DNA of 64,000 nt from Accumulibacter sp. (lineage in GTDB: Bacteria > Pseudomonadota > Gammaproteobacteria > Burkholderiales > Rhodocyclaceae): positions 310,001-374,000 of the forward strand of contig JACKLW010000006.1 in the NCBI GenBank assembly GCA_024235715.1, read 5' to 3'. The translations under genes were made by a program, and so were the position numbers. Of the stretch, positions 55,601 through 63,376 are shown in pieces. The notes under the pieces were generated by a model. The model saw only the letters and a program-made list of their open reading frames with translations. It did no database searches and was not told where the DNA came from. Each line of letters opens with the position of its first letter. The first letter of the stretch is position 1.

Positions 55601-55760
55601 CGACGTGAAGGTCGTCGCCGAGGGTGTCGAGAGCGAGGGGCAACTGCGCTTCCTTCGTGACCGTGGCTGCGATGAAATGCAGGGCTTCTACTTCAGTCGT
55701 CCGCTGCCCTTGCAGGACTTCGAGCGACTGCTGCGCGAGGCTCGCTGCCTGCGCTCCTGA
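52644..55760 (+). CDS. Cyclic-di-GMP signalling protein: GAF-PAS-GAF-PAS-GGDEF-EAL
   Basis: 1038 residues with no membrane segment. An N-terminal GAF-like domain (~20-180), PAS (~190-310), GAF (~325-480), PAS (~485-600), then a diguanylate cyclase with intact RLGGDEF (687-691) and an RxxD inhibitory site (RDGD) five residues before the motif, then a phosphodiesterase with intact EALLRW (815-817), ELTESLAL and DDFGTGFSSLSQL. Both catalytic motifs look competent, so the net direction (synthesis or breakdown) cannot be told. The ATGA overlap couples it to the receiver gene before it. It ends the six-gene cluster and would translate sensory input into biofilm or motility control. Confidence 0.93.
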   Translation: MKADVVLTTGDYATGPPDSDRQLAALLRRFLAATARRKGPEFYAALVSELAVGLHAKAVLVDEIVVADVVEARMLAGWVDGKLLLECRFPVAETPAAEVLRTNGFVRLPRPGARTAGDPRLADLAFASYLAAPLTSADGTAIGVLAVVSADLAQDDDRARPVLGFFASCAAAELERQRVITALAAGEARYRSVLETAADAILLVDSGGTIVLANTSAELMFAYPPGSLEGQCIDLLVPESRRAGHAAHRARFDAQPRHGSMRAARLEGQRRDGSVFPAEISLSYVHHDSGRIITCAVRDVSERDHQALALRRLNASLRLLHACNAALVRAGSESEIIAAIVDLLHRQGGYSAVWVDRLGGDGEMAAEPAAAIAAAALDGVCWHRAFRAQLSSPALAQGRALTCLFAAADADASWIADLAGRGQRAAIALPLVARGVAVGVLNLLTPDPQGFDDDACELLGELADDLACGIAAQRAEAGMLLLQRAVEASANGVMITDAVAPDHPITYVNPGFEAITGYLSADVLGGSGRCLLGAGRDQLALNELRQALRERRGTQVTLRCLRKDGAPLWTELNLSPVFSPDGTLGHFVSVFHDISERQRYEEELEHQANHDSLTGLANRNLLRDRQQQAIAYAERHDASLAVLAVDVDQFKRVNDSLGHGHGDQLLRVVAERLAESVRDGDTVARLGGDEFVIVLADPLAEDESARVIARILERVARPLDVGGQQLTMSCSIGASIYPRDGRDPETLLKNADAAMHRAKLAGRGSFHFYQAEMNERIADQLTLEADLARAVERGELELHYQPQVDLRSGEIVGAEALLRWRHATRGMIAPDDFIALAEDTGLIVPIGQWVIDSACQQLRIWRDAGLKAPRLAVNLSARQFQSDDLADQIVAAIERAGLAAGALEVELTESLALQEIARVDAMLRKIRAAGVTTAIDDFGTGFSSLSQLMRITVDRIKIDRCFVRDILTDRTAAAVSLAVMAMARSLDVKVVAEGVESEGQLRFLRDRGCDEMQGFYFSRPLPLQDFERLLREARCLRS

Positions 55761-55838
55761 TTCATCGGCTCGACGACCGGGCGCTGATCACCATCGCTCT
55801 GCGGCCGCTGCGCTTGGGCGACCGCTACCTTCACCCGG

Positions 55839-56891
55839 CTAGCCGTCGGGCGAGACAGCGGCAGCGGTGCCCGGCATCCATTCGTCGCCGAGCTGGACCA
55901 GCACCTTGCCGGTATTGGTGCCGGCGAACAGCTTGTTCAGCGCGGCCGGCGCCGATTGCAGCCCTCTGGATACGTCCAGCCGGTAGTGCATGTGCCCGGC
56001 CAGGTGCCAGGCGACAAGCTTCTCCGCGGCCTCCTGCGCGCGGTCCAGATAGTCGAGCACTATAAAGCCCTGGATACGGCCGCGCTGCATCAGCAGGTTC
56101 GGGAGGTTGGCGGGTCCCGGCTCGGGCTCGCTTGTGTTGTACTGAGAAATCAGACCGCACAGGGCAATGCGCGCGCCGAGCCTGATGCGCCCCAGTACCG
56201 CGTCGAGTGTGCGCCCGCCGACGTTCTCGAAGCCTACGTCGATGCCCTCCGGGCAGGCGCGCGCCAGCCCGCTGGCGACGTCCTCGGCCTTGTAGTCGAT
56301 GACTGCGTCAGCGCCGAGTTCCTGGCTCAGCCAGCGGCACTTTTCGGCACCGCCGGCGATGGCCACGACGCGCATGCCGAGATTCTTGCCGATCTGAACG
56401 GCCAGCGAGCCGACGGCGCCGGCTGCCGCCGAGACCACCAGGGTCTCGCCGGCCCGGGCCTGAGCGACGTCGGTCAGCCCGAAGTAGGCGGTCAGGCCGA
56501 TGTGGCCGAGCAGGCCGAAATGTGCGCTCAGCGGCAGCGGGATCGGCGGCAGCCTGCTCAGCGCCCTGGCCGGGCTGACGCAGTACTGCTGCCAGCCGAG
56601 CATTCCCTGCACCACGTCACCGACACGCAGGTTGGCGTCGCGCGACTCCTCGATGCGGCCGATGCCGATGCCGCGCATCACCTCGCCGAGTTCGAGCTTT
56701 GGCAGGTAGCTGTCGGCGTCGTTCATCCAGATGCGGTTGGTGGGGTCGATCGACAACCAGATCGTGCGCACCCTGACCTGGCCGTCGGCCAGTTCCGGCA
56801 GCGTCGTTTCGCGCCACTCGAAGTTCGCGGCCGTCGGTGGTCCCGCGGGCCTCGACGCCAGATGCCAGGCGGTGTTGATTGTCGCGCTCAT
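55839..56891 (-). CDS. NADP-dependent oxidoreductase, medium-chain family (CurA/PTGR type)
   Basis: 350 residues. Zinc-free medium-chain reductase fold: IWLSIDPTNRIWMNDADSY at the N-terminus, LGHIGLTAYFGLTDVA, then the nucleotide site VVSAAAGAVGSLAVQIGKN and GFENVGGRTLDAVL. Relatives reduce the C=C bond of enones or aldehydes using NADPH (E. coli CurA, mammalian prostaglandin reductase). The natural substrate is unknown. The ATG at 56889-56891 has GGAG before it; the longer open frame adds an implausible leader. It converges with the end of the signalling cluster. Confidence 0.92.
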   Translation of the reverse strand: MSATINTAWHLASRPAGPPTAANFEWRETTLPELADGQVRVRTIWLSIDPTNRIWMNDADSYLPKLELGEVMRGIGIGRIEESRDANLRVGDVVQGMLGWQQYCVSPARALSRLPPIPLPLSAHFGLLGHIGLTAYFGLTDVAQARAGETLVVSAAAGAVGSLAVQIGKNLGMRVVAIAGGAEKCRWLSQELGADAVIDYKAEDVASGLARACPEGIDVGFENVGGRTLDAVLGRIRLGARIALCGLISQYNTSEPEPGPANLPNLLMQRGRIQGFIVLDYLDRAQEAAEKLVAWHLAGHMHYRLDVSRGLQSAPAALNKLFAGTNTGKVLVQLGDEWMPGTAAAVSPDG

Positions 56892-57469
56892 TGTGTCTCC
56901 GCGTTCTCGTTGGTCGGATTGCCGGTCGCCCGCAGGCTGGCGCCGTCCCTGCTCTCCAGAGCCCGTATGCGTGCCGACTGTCGGCAATTCTTGCACAGAT
57001 CCTGCAACGCCCGCTGTCGTGGCGCGGACAGATGCCTCCCTGAGCGTGAATTGACAGCGGTTGCTGAGTTGTGTTCGGCAAGTGCATTCCGTTGAAATGG
57101 ATCGTGCTTGTCGTGCGCAGTTCGGGAGATTGTCCCTGCTTCCGCCCCCGACAGGTGGCATGTTGAAGATGCTCGCTCCGTTGCAGCTTGGCAAAGGGAA
57201 CCCCACGAAAGGATCCATCGTCTCGGCCCGCGCCGCCCGCCGACCCGCGATGCAGGGGCGTAGCCGGAATCGGCATGCGCCTGATGGCGGTCCGGGCTGA
57301 TGTCGCCAGGCAGCCGCTGTTCCCTGATGCAAGCCGTGGCGAGGTGGCCGCCAGAGCCTGTTATCATGCCGCCCTTCGCAGCGTTCACCGGCCGTGCTGC
57401 GCCAGCCACCTTGGCGTGCTGCCAGCCTGACAGGATTGCGCGTCTCAACCCATATCCATGAGAAAAGAC
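56892..57469. other. Intergenic region, no supported gene
   Basis: About 580 bases between the leftward oxidoreductase and the rightward amino-acid transporter operon. TGTTATCAT near 57359 could be an extended -10 element for the transporter, with no clear -35. The open frames crossing it lack ribosome binding sites and recognisable features. Confidence 0.4.
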
Positions 57470-58276
57470 ATGAAAAAACAGACCTCGATACTGACCATTG
57501 CGCTGCTGGCCGGCGTACTGCTGACCGCCTGCGGGAAGCAGGAAGGCGCCCCGGCGGCGAGCGCCGCAGCGGCTCCGGTTGCGGCGGCCGTGATCGTCGT
57601 CGGGCTGGACGACAACTTCCCACCGATGGGATTCCGCGACGAGAACAACGTCCTGGTCGGCTTCGACATCGACCTTGCCAGCGAGGCCGGCAAGCGGCTC
57701 GGTGCCGAGGTGCAGTTCAAGCCGATCGACTGGAATGCCAAGGAAGCCGAATTGAGCAGCAAGCGGGTGGACGTGCTGTGGAACGGACTGACCATCACCG
57801 ACGCCCGCAAGGAGAAGATCCTGTTCACCACGCCGTATCTCGAAAACCGGCAGATCATCATCGTCACCGACAAGTCGCCGATCAACAGCAAGGCCGACCT
57901 GGCCGGCAAGGTGGTTGGCGTTCAGGACGGCAGCAGCGCGATCGAGGCCGTCGAGAAGGATGGCGCCACGGCCAAGTCGCTGAAAGAACTCAAGAAGTTC
58001 GGCGACAACGTGACGGCCTTGATGGATCTCAGCGTTGGCCGGCTCGACGCGCTGGTGGTCGATGAAGTCGTCGGTCGCTACTACACGACCAGGAAGCCCG
58101 GTGAATATCGCGTTCTCGAGGAGAACTTCGGCACCGAAGACTATGGCGTCGGCACGCGCAAGGACGATACCGCACTGATGGCCAGGCTGCAGACGGCGAT
58201 GGACGACATGAAGCGCGATGGTTCGGCCGCCGCGATTTCGACGAAGTGGTTCGGCAAGGACATCGTCAAGAAGTGA
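57470..58276 (+). CDS. Amino-acid ABC transporter substrate-binding lipoprotein
   Basis: 268 residues. Lipoprotein signal (MKKQTSILTIALLAGVLLTAC) and then a type II periplasmic binding fold: VGLDDNFPPMGFRDENNVLV, GFDIDLASEAGKRLGAEVQF, DVLWNGLTITDARKEKILFT. It belongs to the polar amino-acid (HisJ/GlnH-like) family; the specific amino acid is not evident. A nearby ATG at 57458 is in the same frame; 57470 is preferred because the signal then starts at the usual Met-Lys-Lys. Permease and ATPase genes follow. Confidence 0.93.
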   Translation: MKKQTSILTIALLAGVLLTACGKQEGAPAASAAAAPVAAAVIVVGLDDNFPPMGFRDENNVLVGFDIDLASEAGKRLGAEVQFKPIDWNAKEAELSSKRVDVLWNGLTITDARKEKILFTTPYLENRQIIIVTDKSPINSKADLAGKVVGVQDGSSAIEAVEKDGATAKSLKELKKFGDNVTALMDLSVGRLDALVVDEVVGRYYTTRKPGEYRVLEENFGTEDYGVGTRKDDTALMARLQTAMDDMKRDGSAAAISTKWFGKDIVKK

Positions 58277-58452
58277 CGCGGTCGCTGCCGTGCCCAGCTC
58301 GCCGACGCCAGCACCCGCAGGCCTGCCCGTCGTATCAGCGGCCTCCGCCAGCTCCGGCAGGCTGACTGCCGCAGGCCGCGCTGGGCGGCCCCGCCAGGCA
58401 GCCGCGCTCGCCGCGCGGGCGCGCCAGGATGCCGGGCAGGGAGATGCAGAAC

Positions 58453-59106
58453 ATGAACTATGTAATCCAGATAATGGGTCCCCTGCTCGAAGGCACGGGG
58501 GTCACCCTGCAGGTTTTCCTCATTACCTTCGTTCTGGCGGTTCCGCTGGGCCTGTCTCTGGCGCTGCTCAGAGTCTCGGGTTTCGCCGTCGTCGGCGGAC
58601 TGGTCAATGGCTACATCTGGCTGATGCGCGGCACGCCGCTGATGCTGCAGATGCTGTTCATCTACTTCGCCCTGCCCTTCGTGCCGGTGATCGGCGTTCG
58701 CCTGCCGGACTTTACGGCGGCAATCGTCGCTTTCGTCCTGAACTACGCGGCCTACTTTGCCGAGATCTTTCGCGCCGGCATCCAGTCCATCGACCGCGGC
58801 CAGTACGAGGGCGCGCGCGTGCTCGGCCTGAGCTACACGCAGACCATGCGCCGCATCGTCCTGCCGCAGGTCTTCAAGCGCATCCTGCCGCCGATGAGCA
58901 ACGAGACGATCACCCTGGTCAAGGACACGTCGCTGATCTACGTCCTGGCGATGAACGACCTGCTGCGCGCGGCGCGCGGCATCGTGCAGCGCGATTTCAC
59001 GACGACGCCCTTCGTCGTCGCCGCTGCCTTCTATCTGGTGATGACGCTGGTCCTGACGCTGGCCTTCCAGCATCTGGAGAAGAAGTACGCGGTGTACGAT
59101 GAGTAG
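58453..59106 (+). CDS. Amino-acid ABC transporter permease
   Basis: 217 residues with about five membrane segments. TLQVFLITFVLAVPLGLSLA and the family loop EIFRAGIQSIDRGQYEGARV, with LGLSYTQTMRRIVLPQ, are the ATPase-docking region of the HisM/GlnP family. One permease gene suggests a homodimeric channel. The ATG at 58453 is chosen because AGGGAG is nine bases upstream, while the ATG at 58444 directly abuts it. It overlaps the ATPase gene by eight bases. Confidence 0.93.
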   Translation: MNYVIQIMGPLLEGTGVTLQVFLITFVLAVPLGLSLALLRVSGFAVVGGLVNGYIWLMRGTPLMLQMLFIYFALPFVPVIGVRLPDFTAAIVAFVLNYAAYFAEIFRAGIQSIDRGQYEGARVLGLSYTQTMRRIVLPQVFKRILPPMSNETITLVKDTSLIYVLAMNDLLRAARGIVQRDFTTTPFVVAAAFYLVMTLVLTLAFQHLEKKYAVYDE

Positions 59107-59863
59107 ACCGATGATCCATGCCCTCGACGTGCACAAGCGCTTCGGCGCGATGGAAGTGCTCAAGGGCGTTTCGCTGGATGTCGGCAAGGGCGAGGTGCTG
59201 GCCGTCATCGGTCCCTCGGGTTCGGGCAAGAGCACCTTCCTGCGCTGCCTCAACCATCTCGAGACGATTGACCGCGGGCGCATCGACATCGAAGGCGAAA
59301 CCCTGGTCGCTCCCGGCGAGAACCATCTCAGCCGTTACGTCGCCGACGCCGACATCCGGCGCATCTGCCGCAAGATGGGCATGGTCTTTCAGCACTTCAA
59401 TCTCTTTCCGCATCTGACCGTGCTGCAGAACCTCATCGAGGCGCCGCTGACCGTGAAGGGATTACCCCGTGCGGATGCCGTCGCGAAGGCCGACGCGCTG
59501 TTGCGCAAGGTCGGCCTGCTGGACAAGCGCGAAAGCTATCCCGCGCGGCTTTCGGGGGGGCAGAAGCAGCGTGTCGCCATTGCCCGGGCACTGGCCATGG
59601 AACCGGACATCATGCTCTTCGACGAGCCGACCTCGGCGCTCGACCCCGAACTCACCGGCGAGGTGTTGCGCACCATCCGCGAACTGGCGGAAGAACGCAT
59701 GACGATGCTGGTGGTAACGCACGAGATGGCCTTCGCGCGCGAGGTGGCGAGCCGTGTGGTGTTCATGGACGGTGGCGAAATCGTCGAGGCGCGTCCGGCG
59801 AGAGAGTTGTTTGCCGCTCCGGAACATCCGCGGACGCGGGCGTTTCTGGAGAACATGCTCTAA
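59099..59863 (+). CDS. Amino-acid ABC transporter ATP-binding protein
   Basis: 254 residues: Walker A GPSGSGKST, Q-loop MVFQHFNLFPHLTV, signature LSGGQKQRVAIARALA, Walker B IMLFDEPTSALDPE and switch His in VVTHEMAFA, all of the polar amino-acid (GlnQ/HisP) subfamily. It powers the importer with the permease just upstream; the overlap of start and stop codons shows coupled translation. Confidence 0.95.
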   Translation: MSRPMIHALDVHKRFGAMEVLKGVSLDVGKGEVLAVIGPSGSGKSTFLRCLNHLETIDRGRIDIEGETLVAPGENHLSRYVADADIRRICRKMGMVFQHFNLFPHLTVLQNLIEAPLTVKGLPRADAVAKADALLRKVGLLDKRESYPARLSGGQKQRVAIARALAMEPDIMLFDEPTSALDPELTGEVLRTIRELAEERMTMLVVTHEMAFAREVASRVVFMDGGEIVEARPARELFAAPEHPRTRAFLENML

Positions 59864-60212
59864 GGTCCGGGACCAAGCCAGCCACGCGGACGGCGTCGAG
59901 TGCCAAGGCAATCACCGTGGCACCGCGGGCGCTGAAGCAGGCCATCGAAGCAAAGGCGCCAGAGACCGGCGCCCACATTCCGATTTCGCCACCCATCTGG
60001 CCGGCATGTGGCCTCGGCTTCCTGCGTCGGGTGACGCGGGCAGTTTCGCCGGCCGCCGGATTCGGGCGCACGCCGCGCTGCGCATCATCGGCTTGAGCAT
60101 GTCGGAGTTCTTTACAGTACCCGCATTCCGATATGGTGCCACTGCGTGACTGGGCCTGAGTGGTGAAAATAAGCAATTGTTTTTATGATGGTATTTGGAC
60201 TTATCTCTGATC
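59864..60212. other. Intergenic region before the second PEP-CTERM gene, left part
   Basis: About 350 bases with no supported gene after the transporter ATPase. The first ~250 bases are GC-rich like coding sequence, but no family is recognisable; the last ~100 bases are clearly AT-richer and lead into the sigma-54 site at 60213. Confidence 0.45.
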
Positions 60213-60228
60213 GGGCACGAATTATGCT
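60213..60228 (+). promoter_or_regulatory. Sigma-54 (-24/-12) promoter of the second PEP-CTERM gene
   Basis: GGGCACGAATTATGCT matches TGGCAC-N5-TTGC with changes at the first base of each box; the essential GG and GC pairs are 12 bases apart. It lies in an AT-rich stretch that ends the intergenic gap 59864-60455. Transcription would start near 60240, about 215 bases before the ATG, which leaves a long leader. Its pairing with the site at 30822-30837 upstream of the other PEP-CTERM gene strengthens both calls. Confidence 0.58.
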
Positions 60229-60455
60229 TGGAAACATTCACCGATGATTCCCGCGCTGTCTGGATTGTCGGGGGCAAGCATCCCTGTCGTAATCCTGTTC
60301 GCTCCTTGCCCCGTAGCTATCCGCTGGTTGGCGTCTTCGAACCCAGATGTGGATAAGCATGGAGCCTGCTGTGCGGGACTGGCTATTGCTCCATTACTGC
60401 CGACCGGTAGGTCGGCCCGAACATCGAAAAACGTCTTTCTGGAGGCGAAACCGTC

Positions 60456-61043
60456 ATGAAGAAGAAGTCCGTTGTTATGCTGATTGCCGCACTCGGTGCT
60501 TTACCGGTTGCTGCGAATGCCTTTCCCATTGCCAGTAGTGGCGAGGGAGCCTCGGTGGTGGTAAGTGGTACGGGTTCGATCCTTGCGACATACCAGGGCA
60601 ACTCCGCCGCCTACAGTAACGACCTGTACTTGATGCTCGATGCCGCGGGAGATCCGGGCGATGATGGGATCGTCGGCAATGATCTGTTCATTTTCAATAA
60701 TCACGCATCAGCGGTTGGCAGCACGGTGGACCTCGGCTCCTTCCCGGTTGGCGTCGAGTTGATCTTCCGGCTACACGTCAACGACACTGGTGATGACTTC
60801 TTCACCGGCCCGGCAGCCCGCAATTCCGACGGTCACGCGCACGCGCGCGTCGAAGCTGACTGGGCGCCTAACGAAGCGCTGGTCAGTTTCGAGGATCTCA
60901 GGGGCGGGCCCTACGATTTCAACGATCTGAGCTTTTCTTTTACCAACACCCGCTCGTCGGTACCCGAGCCAGGCGCGCTGGCGCTGCTCGCACTTGGTCT
61001 GGTCGGCGTCGGGCTGGCACGCCACGGTCGCTGCAAGCGCTAA
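60456..61043 (+). CDS. PEP-CTERM protein with a DUF4114 domain
   Basis: 195 residues. Signal peptide MKKKSVVMLIAALGALPVAA, then a DUF4114-like domain (~95-165) with VSFEDLRGGPYDFNDLSFSF, and a PEP-CTERM tail, SVPEPGALALLALGLVGVGL, with a basic end. Asp/Asn-rich loops (AGDPGDDGIVGNDLF) might bind calcium. It would be exported and cut by an exosortase. DUF4114 is found in surface and matrix proteins, so a matrix role is likely but unproven. The ATG at 60456 follows CTGGAGGCGAAACCGTC. Confidence 0.9.
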   Translation: MKKKSVVMLIAALGALPVAANAFPIASSGEGASVVVSGTGSILATYQGNSAAYSNDLYLMLDAAGDPGDDGIVGNDLFIFNNHASAVGSTVDLGSFPVGVELIFRLHVNDTGDDFFTGPAARNSDGHAHARVEADWAPNEALVSFEDLRGGPYDFNDLSFSFTNTRSSVPEPGALALLALGLVGVGLARHGRCKR

Positions 61044-61424
61044 CCGTTTCGGCGCGCCGTGATGGCCGGTCGAGCGCCGCAGCAGCCCCGCCGGGGGTAC
61101 GGCTTTGGCATGCGCAGCTTTGCTGGGTGCTTCCGACAGTCATGACATGTCGAGATGCCCGAGGGCATGCGAGGCATGACCGCCCCCTCTACTTGCCGTG
61201 CGTATTCCGGCTTGAACGCCGGAATCACCTCGGAAGGTGGTACGGCTCATGCGTCGCGTTGGCGTATGAGGTCGACCAGGGGCGGCACTTTGCCGGTGGC
61301 GGTGAGTCGGTCGGGGAGGGCAGCCTGAAGCGCAGCTCCTGCGGCGTCAAAGGCCATCGCCGTGCCGGGGGTGTTTTCCCGGCACCCGCCGTCTGTTGCC
61401 CGTCGGCGTCGCCAGCAGGCGCGC
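61044..61424. other. Intergenic region with two hairpins, no gene
   Basis: About 380 bases between the PEP-CTERM gene and the convergent chemoreceptor gene. ATTCCGGC-TTGAAC-GCCGGAAT (61204-61225) is an eight-bp hairpin. GTGCCGGG-N8-CCCGGCAC (61362-61385) lies ~40 bases after the chemoreceptor stop on its own strand and could end that transcript, although neither has a T run. A 57-codon frame at 61155-61328 has no ribosome binding site and no recognisable product. Confidence 0.5.
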
Positions 61425-63065
61425 TCAGACTTTGAAATAAGCAACTGCGGCCTGCAGATCCCCGGCCAGCCGTTTCAGCTTCTCGGCGGCTTCGGCGTTG
61501 TTTTGCGTTGCCGCGTCGGCCTCCTCGGTCATCGCGGCGATGCTCTCGACGTGGCCGGCGATTTCGGTGGCGGCGATTGCCTGTTCCCTGGTCGCGCTGG
61601 CGACTTCACCCGCCTTGACCAGCGAATTCTCGGCGTGTTGCTGGATTTCGTCGAGCACGCCGGTAGCCTGCGCGGCGAGATCCTGTCCCTGGCGCACCTT
61701 GGGTTCAGCGCTCTGCATGGCCACCACCGCCTCACCGGTGTCGCCCTGAATGGTGGATACCATCGCGCTGATCTGGGCTGTGGCCTGGGTGGTTCGTTCG
61801 GCCAGCTTGCGTACCTCGTCGGCGACCACCGCGAAGCCGCGTCCCTGCTCGCCAGCGCGCGCCGCTTCGATGGCAGCGTTGAGGGCCAGCAGATTGGTCT
61901 GGTCGGCGATCTCCCTGATCACGTTGGTGATCGTGCTGATGTCCTGGGAACGGCCGACCAGCGCGTGAATGCGCACTGCGGAATCCTTCACCGAGGCAGC
62001 GATGCTTTCCAGTTCGCCGGCTGCCTGGCGCACGACGGCCGCGCCCCTGGTGGCCAGTTCGGCGGTCTTGCGCGAGTTGTCCTCGGTCAGGTGGGCGATT
62101 TCGGAGACTTCGTTGATGCTCACCGTCAGTTCTTCGATCGACGCCGCAGTGGCGGCGCTCGATTCGGCCTGCTTGCGTGCCGCGATACTGATTTCGCTGG
62201 CCGCCACGGACAGCTCGCCGGATTCCCTGGCCAGCATTTCGGTGCCCTCGTTGATCTGTCGCACGACACCGTTCAGCCTGCCCTGCATGGAAGCCAGTCT
62301 GCCCAGCAGGTTGCCGGGCAGCGTACTGCTGGAGCTGATGTTCTGCGTCAGGTCACCGCCGGCGATGTGTTCGACCTGCGCGGCGGCCAGTGCCGGTTCG
62401 CCGCCGATCTGCTGCTGGACGCTGCGGTTGATGGTCCAGCCGAGAATGCCGAGCAGCAGGCTGGTCAGCCCGATCAACGCAATGCTGCGGCTGGCGCTGG
62501 ACCAGAATGCGGCGTCCACGTCCTCGATGTACACCCCGGTGGCCAGCCACCAGCCCCAGGGCGCAAAGACCTTGGCGTAGGCGATCTTGGCGATCGGCTT
62601 GTCGGAGTCCGGTTTGGCGAACTTGTAATCCATTTCCGCCTCGCCGTTCGCCTTGAGCAGCTCGATCCAGTCCCTGATGTACGTCTTGCCGGTCGGGTCC
62701 CTGGCGTCGAGCGTGTTCTTGCCTTCGCGCTCGGGCCTGACGCCGTGCATCATCGTCGTGCCGCCCATATCGTAGATGAACAGGTAGTCGTCGCCGTTGA
62801 AGCGGCTCTTGCGCAGAGCGTCCTTGGCCAGTCGCTGCGCCTCGGCCTCGGTCAGTGCGCCCGTCTGCTGCAGCTCGTATTGCTGCTGCAGCACGCCGAG
62901 GGCCGAATCGACCACGGCGCGTATCGCCAGGCGCTTTTCCTGCAGCACCTGCTGGCGCAACTCGAACACCGACAGTCCGCCGAGGACCAGCAGTCCGAGC
63001 AGCATGCCGGTCAACAGCAGATAGAGGCGGGTGGTCAGTTTCAGTTTGCGTAGCAGGGCGAGCAT
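61425..63065 (-). CDS. Methyl-accepting chemotaxis protein with a Cache sensor domain
   Basis: 546 residues. A first membrane segment (~13-33), a periplasmic Cache-type domain (~40-190, with [36 protein letters not shown] and [16 protein letters not shown]), a second segment (~195-215), then the cytoplasmic signalling hairpin with the conserved [20 protein letters not shown] and [16 protein letters not shown]. The domain type usually senses small organic acids. No C-terminal NWETF-like tether is present, so CheR and CheB would bind elsewhere. The ATG at 63063-63065 has GGAGACC nine bases upstream. No chemotaxis genes lie nearby. Confidence 0.93.
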   Translation of the reverse strand: MLALLRKLKLTTRLYLLLTGMLLGLLVLGGLSVFELRQQVLQEKRLAIRAVVDSALGVLQQQYELQQTGALTEAEAQRLAKDALRKSRFNGDDYLFIYDMGGTTMMHGVRPEREGKNTLDARDPTGKTYIRDWIELLKANGEAEMDYKFAKPDSDKPIAKIAYAKVFAPWGWWLATGVYIEDVDAAFWSSASRSIALIGLTSLLLGILGWTINRSVQQQIGGEPALAAAQVEHIAGGDLTQNISSSSTLPGNLLGRLASMQGRLNGVVRQINEGTEMLARESGELSVAASEISIAARKQAESSAATAASIEELTVSINEVSEIAHLTEDNSRKTAELATRGAAVVRQAAGELESIAASVKDSAVRIHALVGRSQDISTITNVIREIADQTNLLALNAAIEAARAGEQGRGFAVVADEVRKLAERTTQATAQISAMVSTIQGDTGEAVVAMQSAEPKVRQGQDLAAQATGVLDEIQQHAENSLVKAGEVASATREQAIAATEIAGHVESIAAMTEEADAATQNNAEAAEKLKRLAGDLQAAVAYFKV

Positions 63066-63376
63066 GCACAGGTCTCCAGGCGGTCGTTCGAGGAAGGCAG
63101 AATAGCCTCCATGGAGTAACGGCAGGAAAGCAGCATTTCTTGAGGGCCGTGTCGACACTTCTTGGGATGCCGCTCCTGCACCTGCCGGGGTTCCGCGGAG
63201 CGCAGCCGGAGAGCGGCAAAGGCCGGCCCGTGAACAACGCCGGCAGGTCGCTGATCGCGTTAGACTGTTGTCCTTGCCCAAACCTTGCCGCGTCGCCAGT
63301 TGCGTGAGTTGCATGCCATGGACTTTCCGGTCAAATCGCCGTCTTCACCTGTTGCACGCTTCCCGGTGTGCGGACG
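63066..63376. other. Divergent intergenic region, no gene seen
   Basis: About 310 bases between the leftward chemoreceptor and the rightward threonine ammonia-lyase. Both promoters should lie here. I see no clear promoter or repeat. Confidence 0.45.

Noticed and set aside
56892-57623. Upstream extension of the oxidoreductase frame
   Set aside because: The added ~240 residues are low-complexity Arg/Pro-rich, and the internal ATG has a good ribosome binding site.
59900-60090. Possible remnant gene in the GC-rich part of the gap after the transporter ATPase
   Set aside because: A short open frame reads ALKQAIEAKAPETGAH but has no family match that I can recognise and no ribosome binding site.
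61155-61328. Possible 57-residue gene between PEP-CTERM and chemoreceptor genes
   Set aside because: There is no ribosome binding site, no recognisable product and no conserved context; a hairpin lies inside it.
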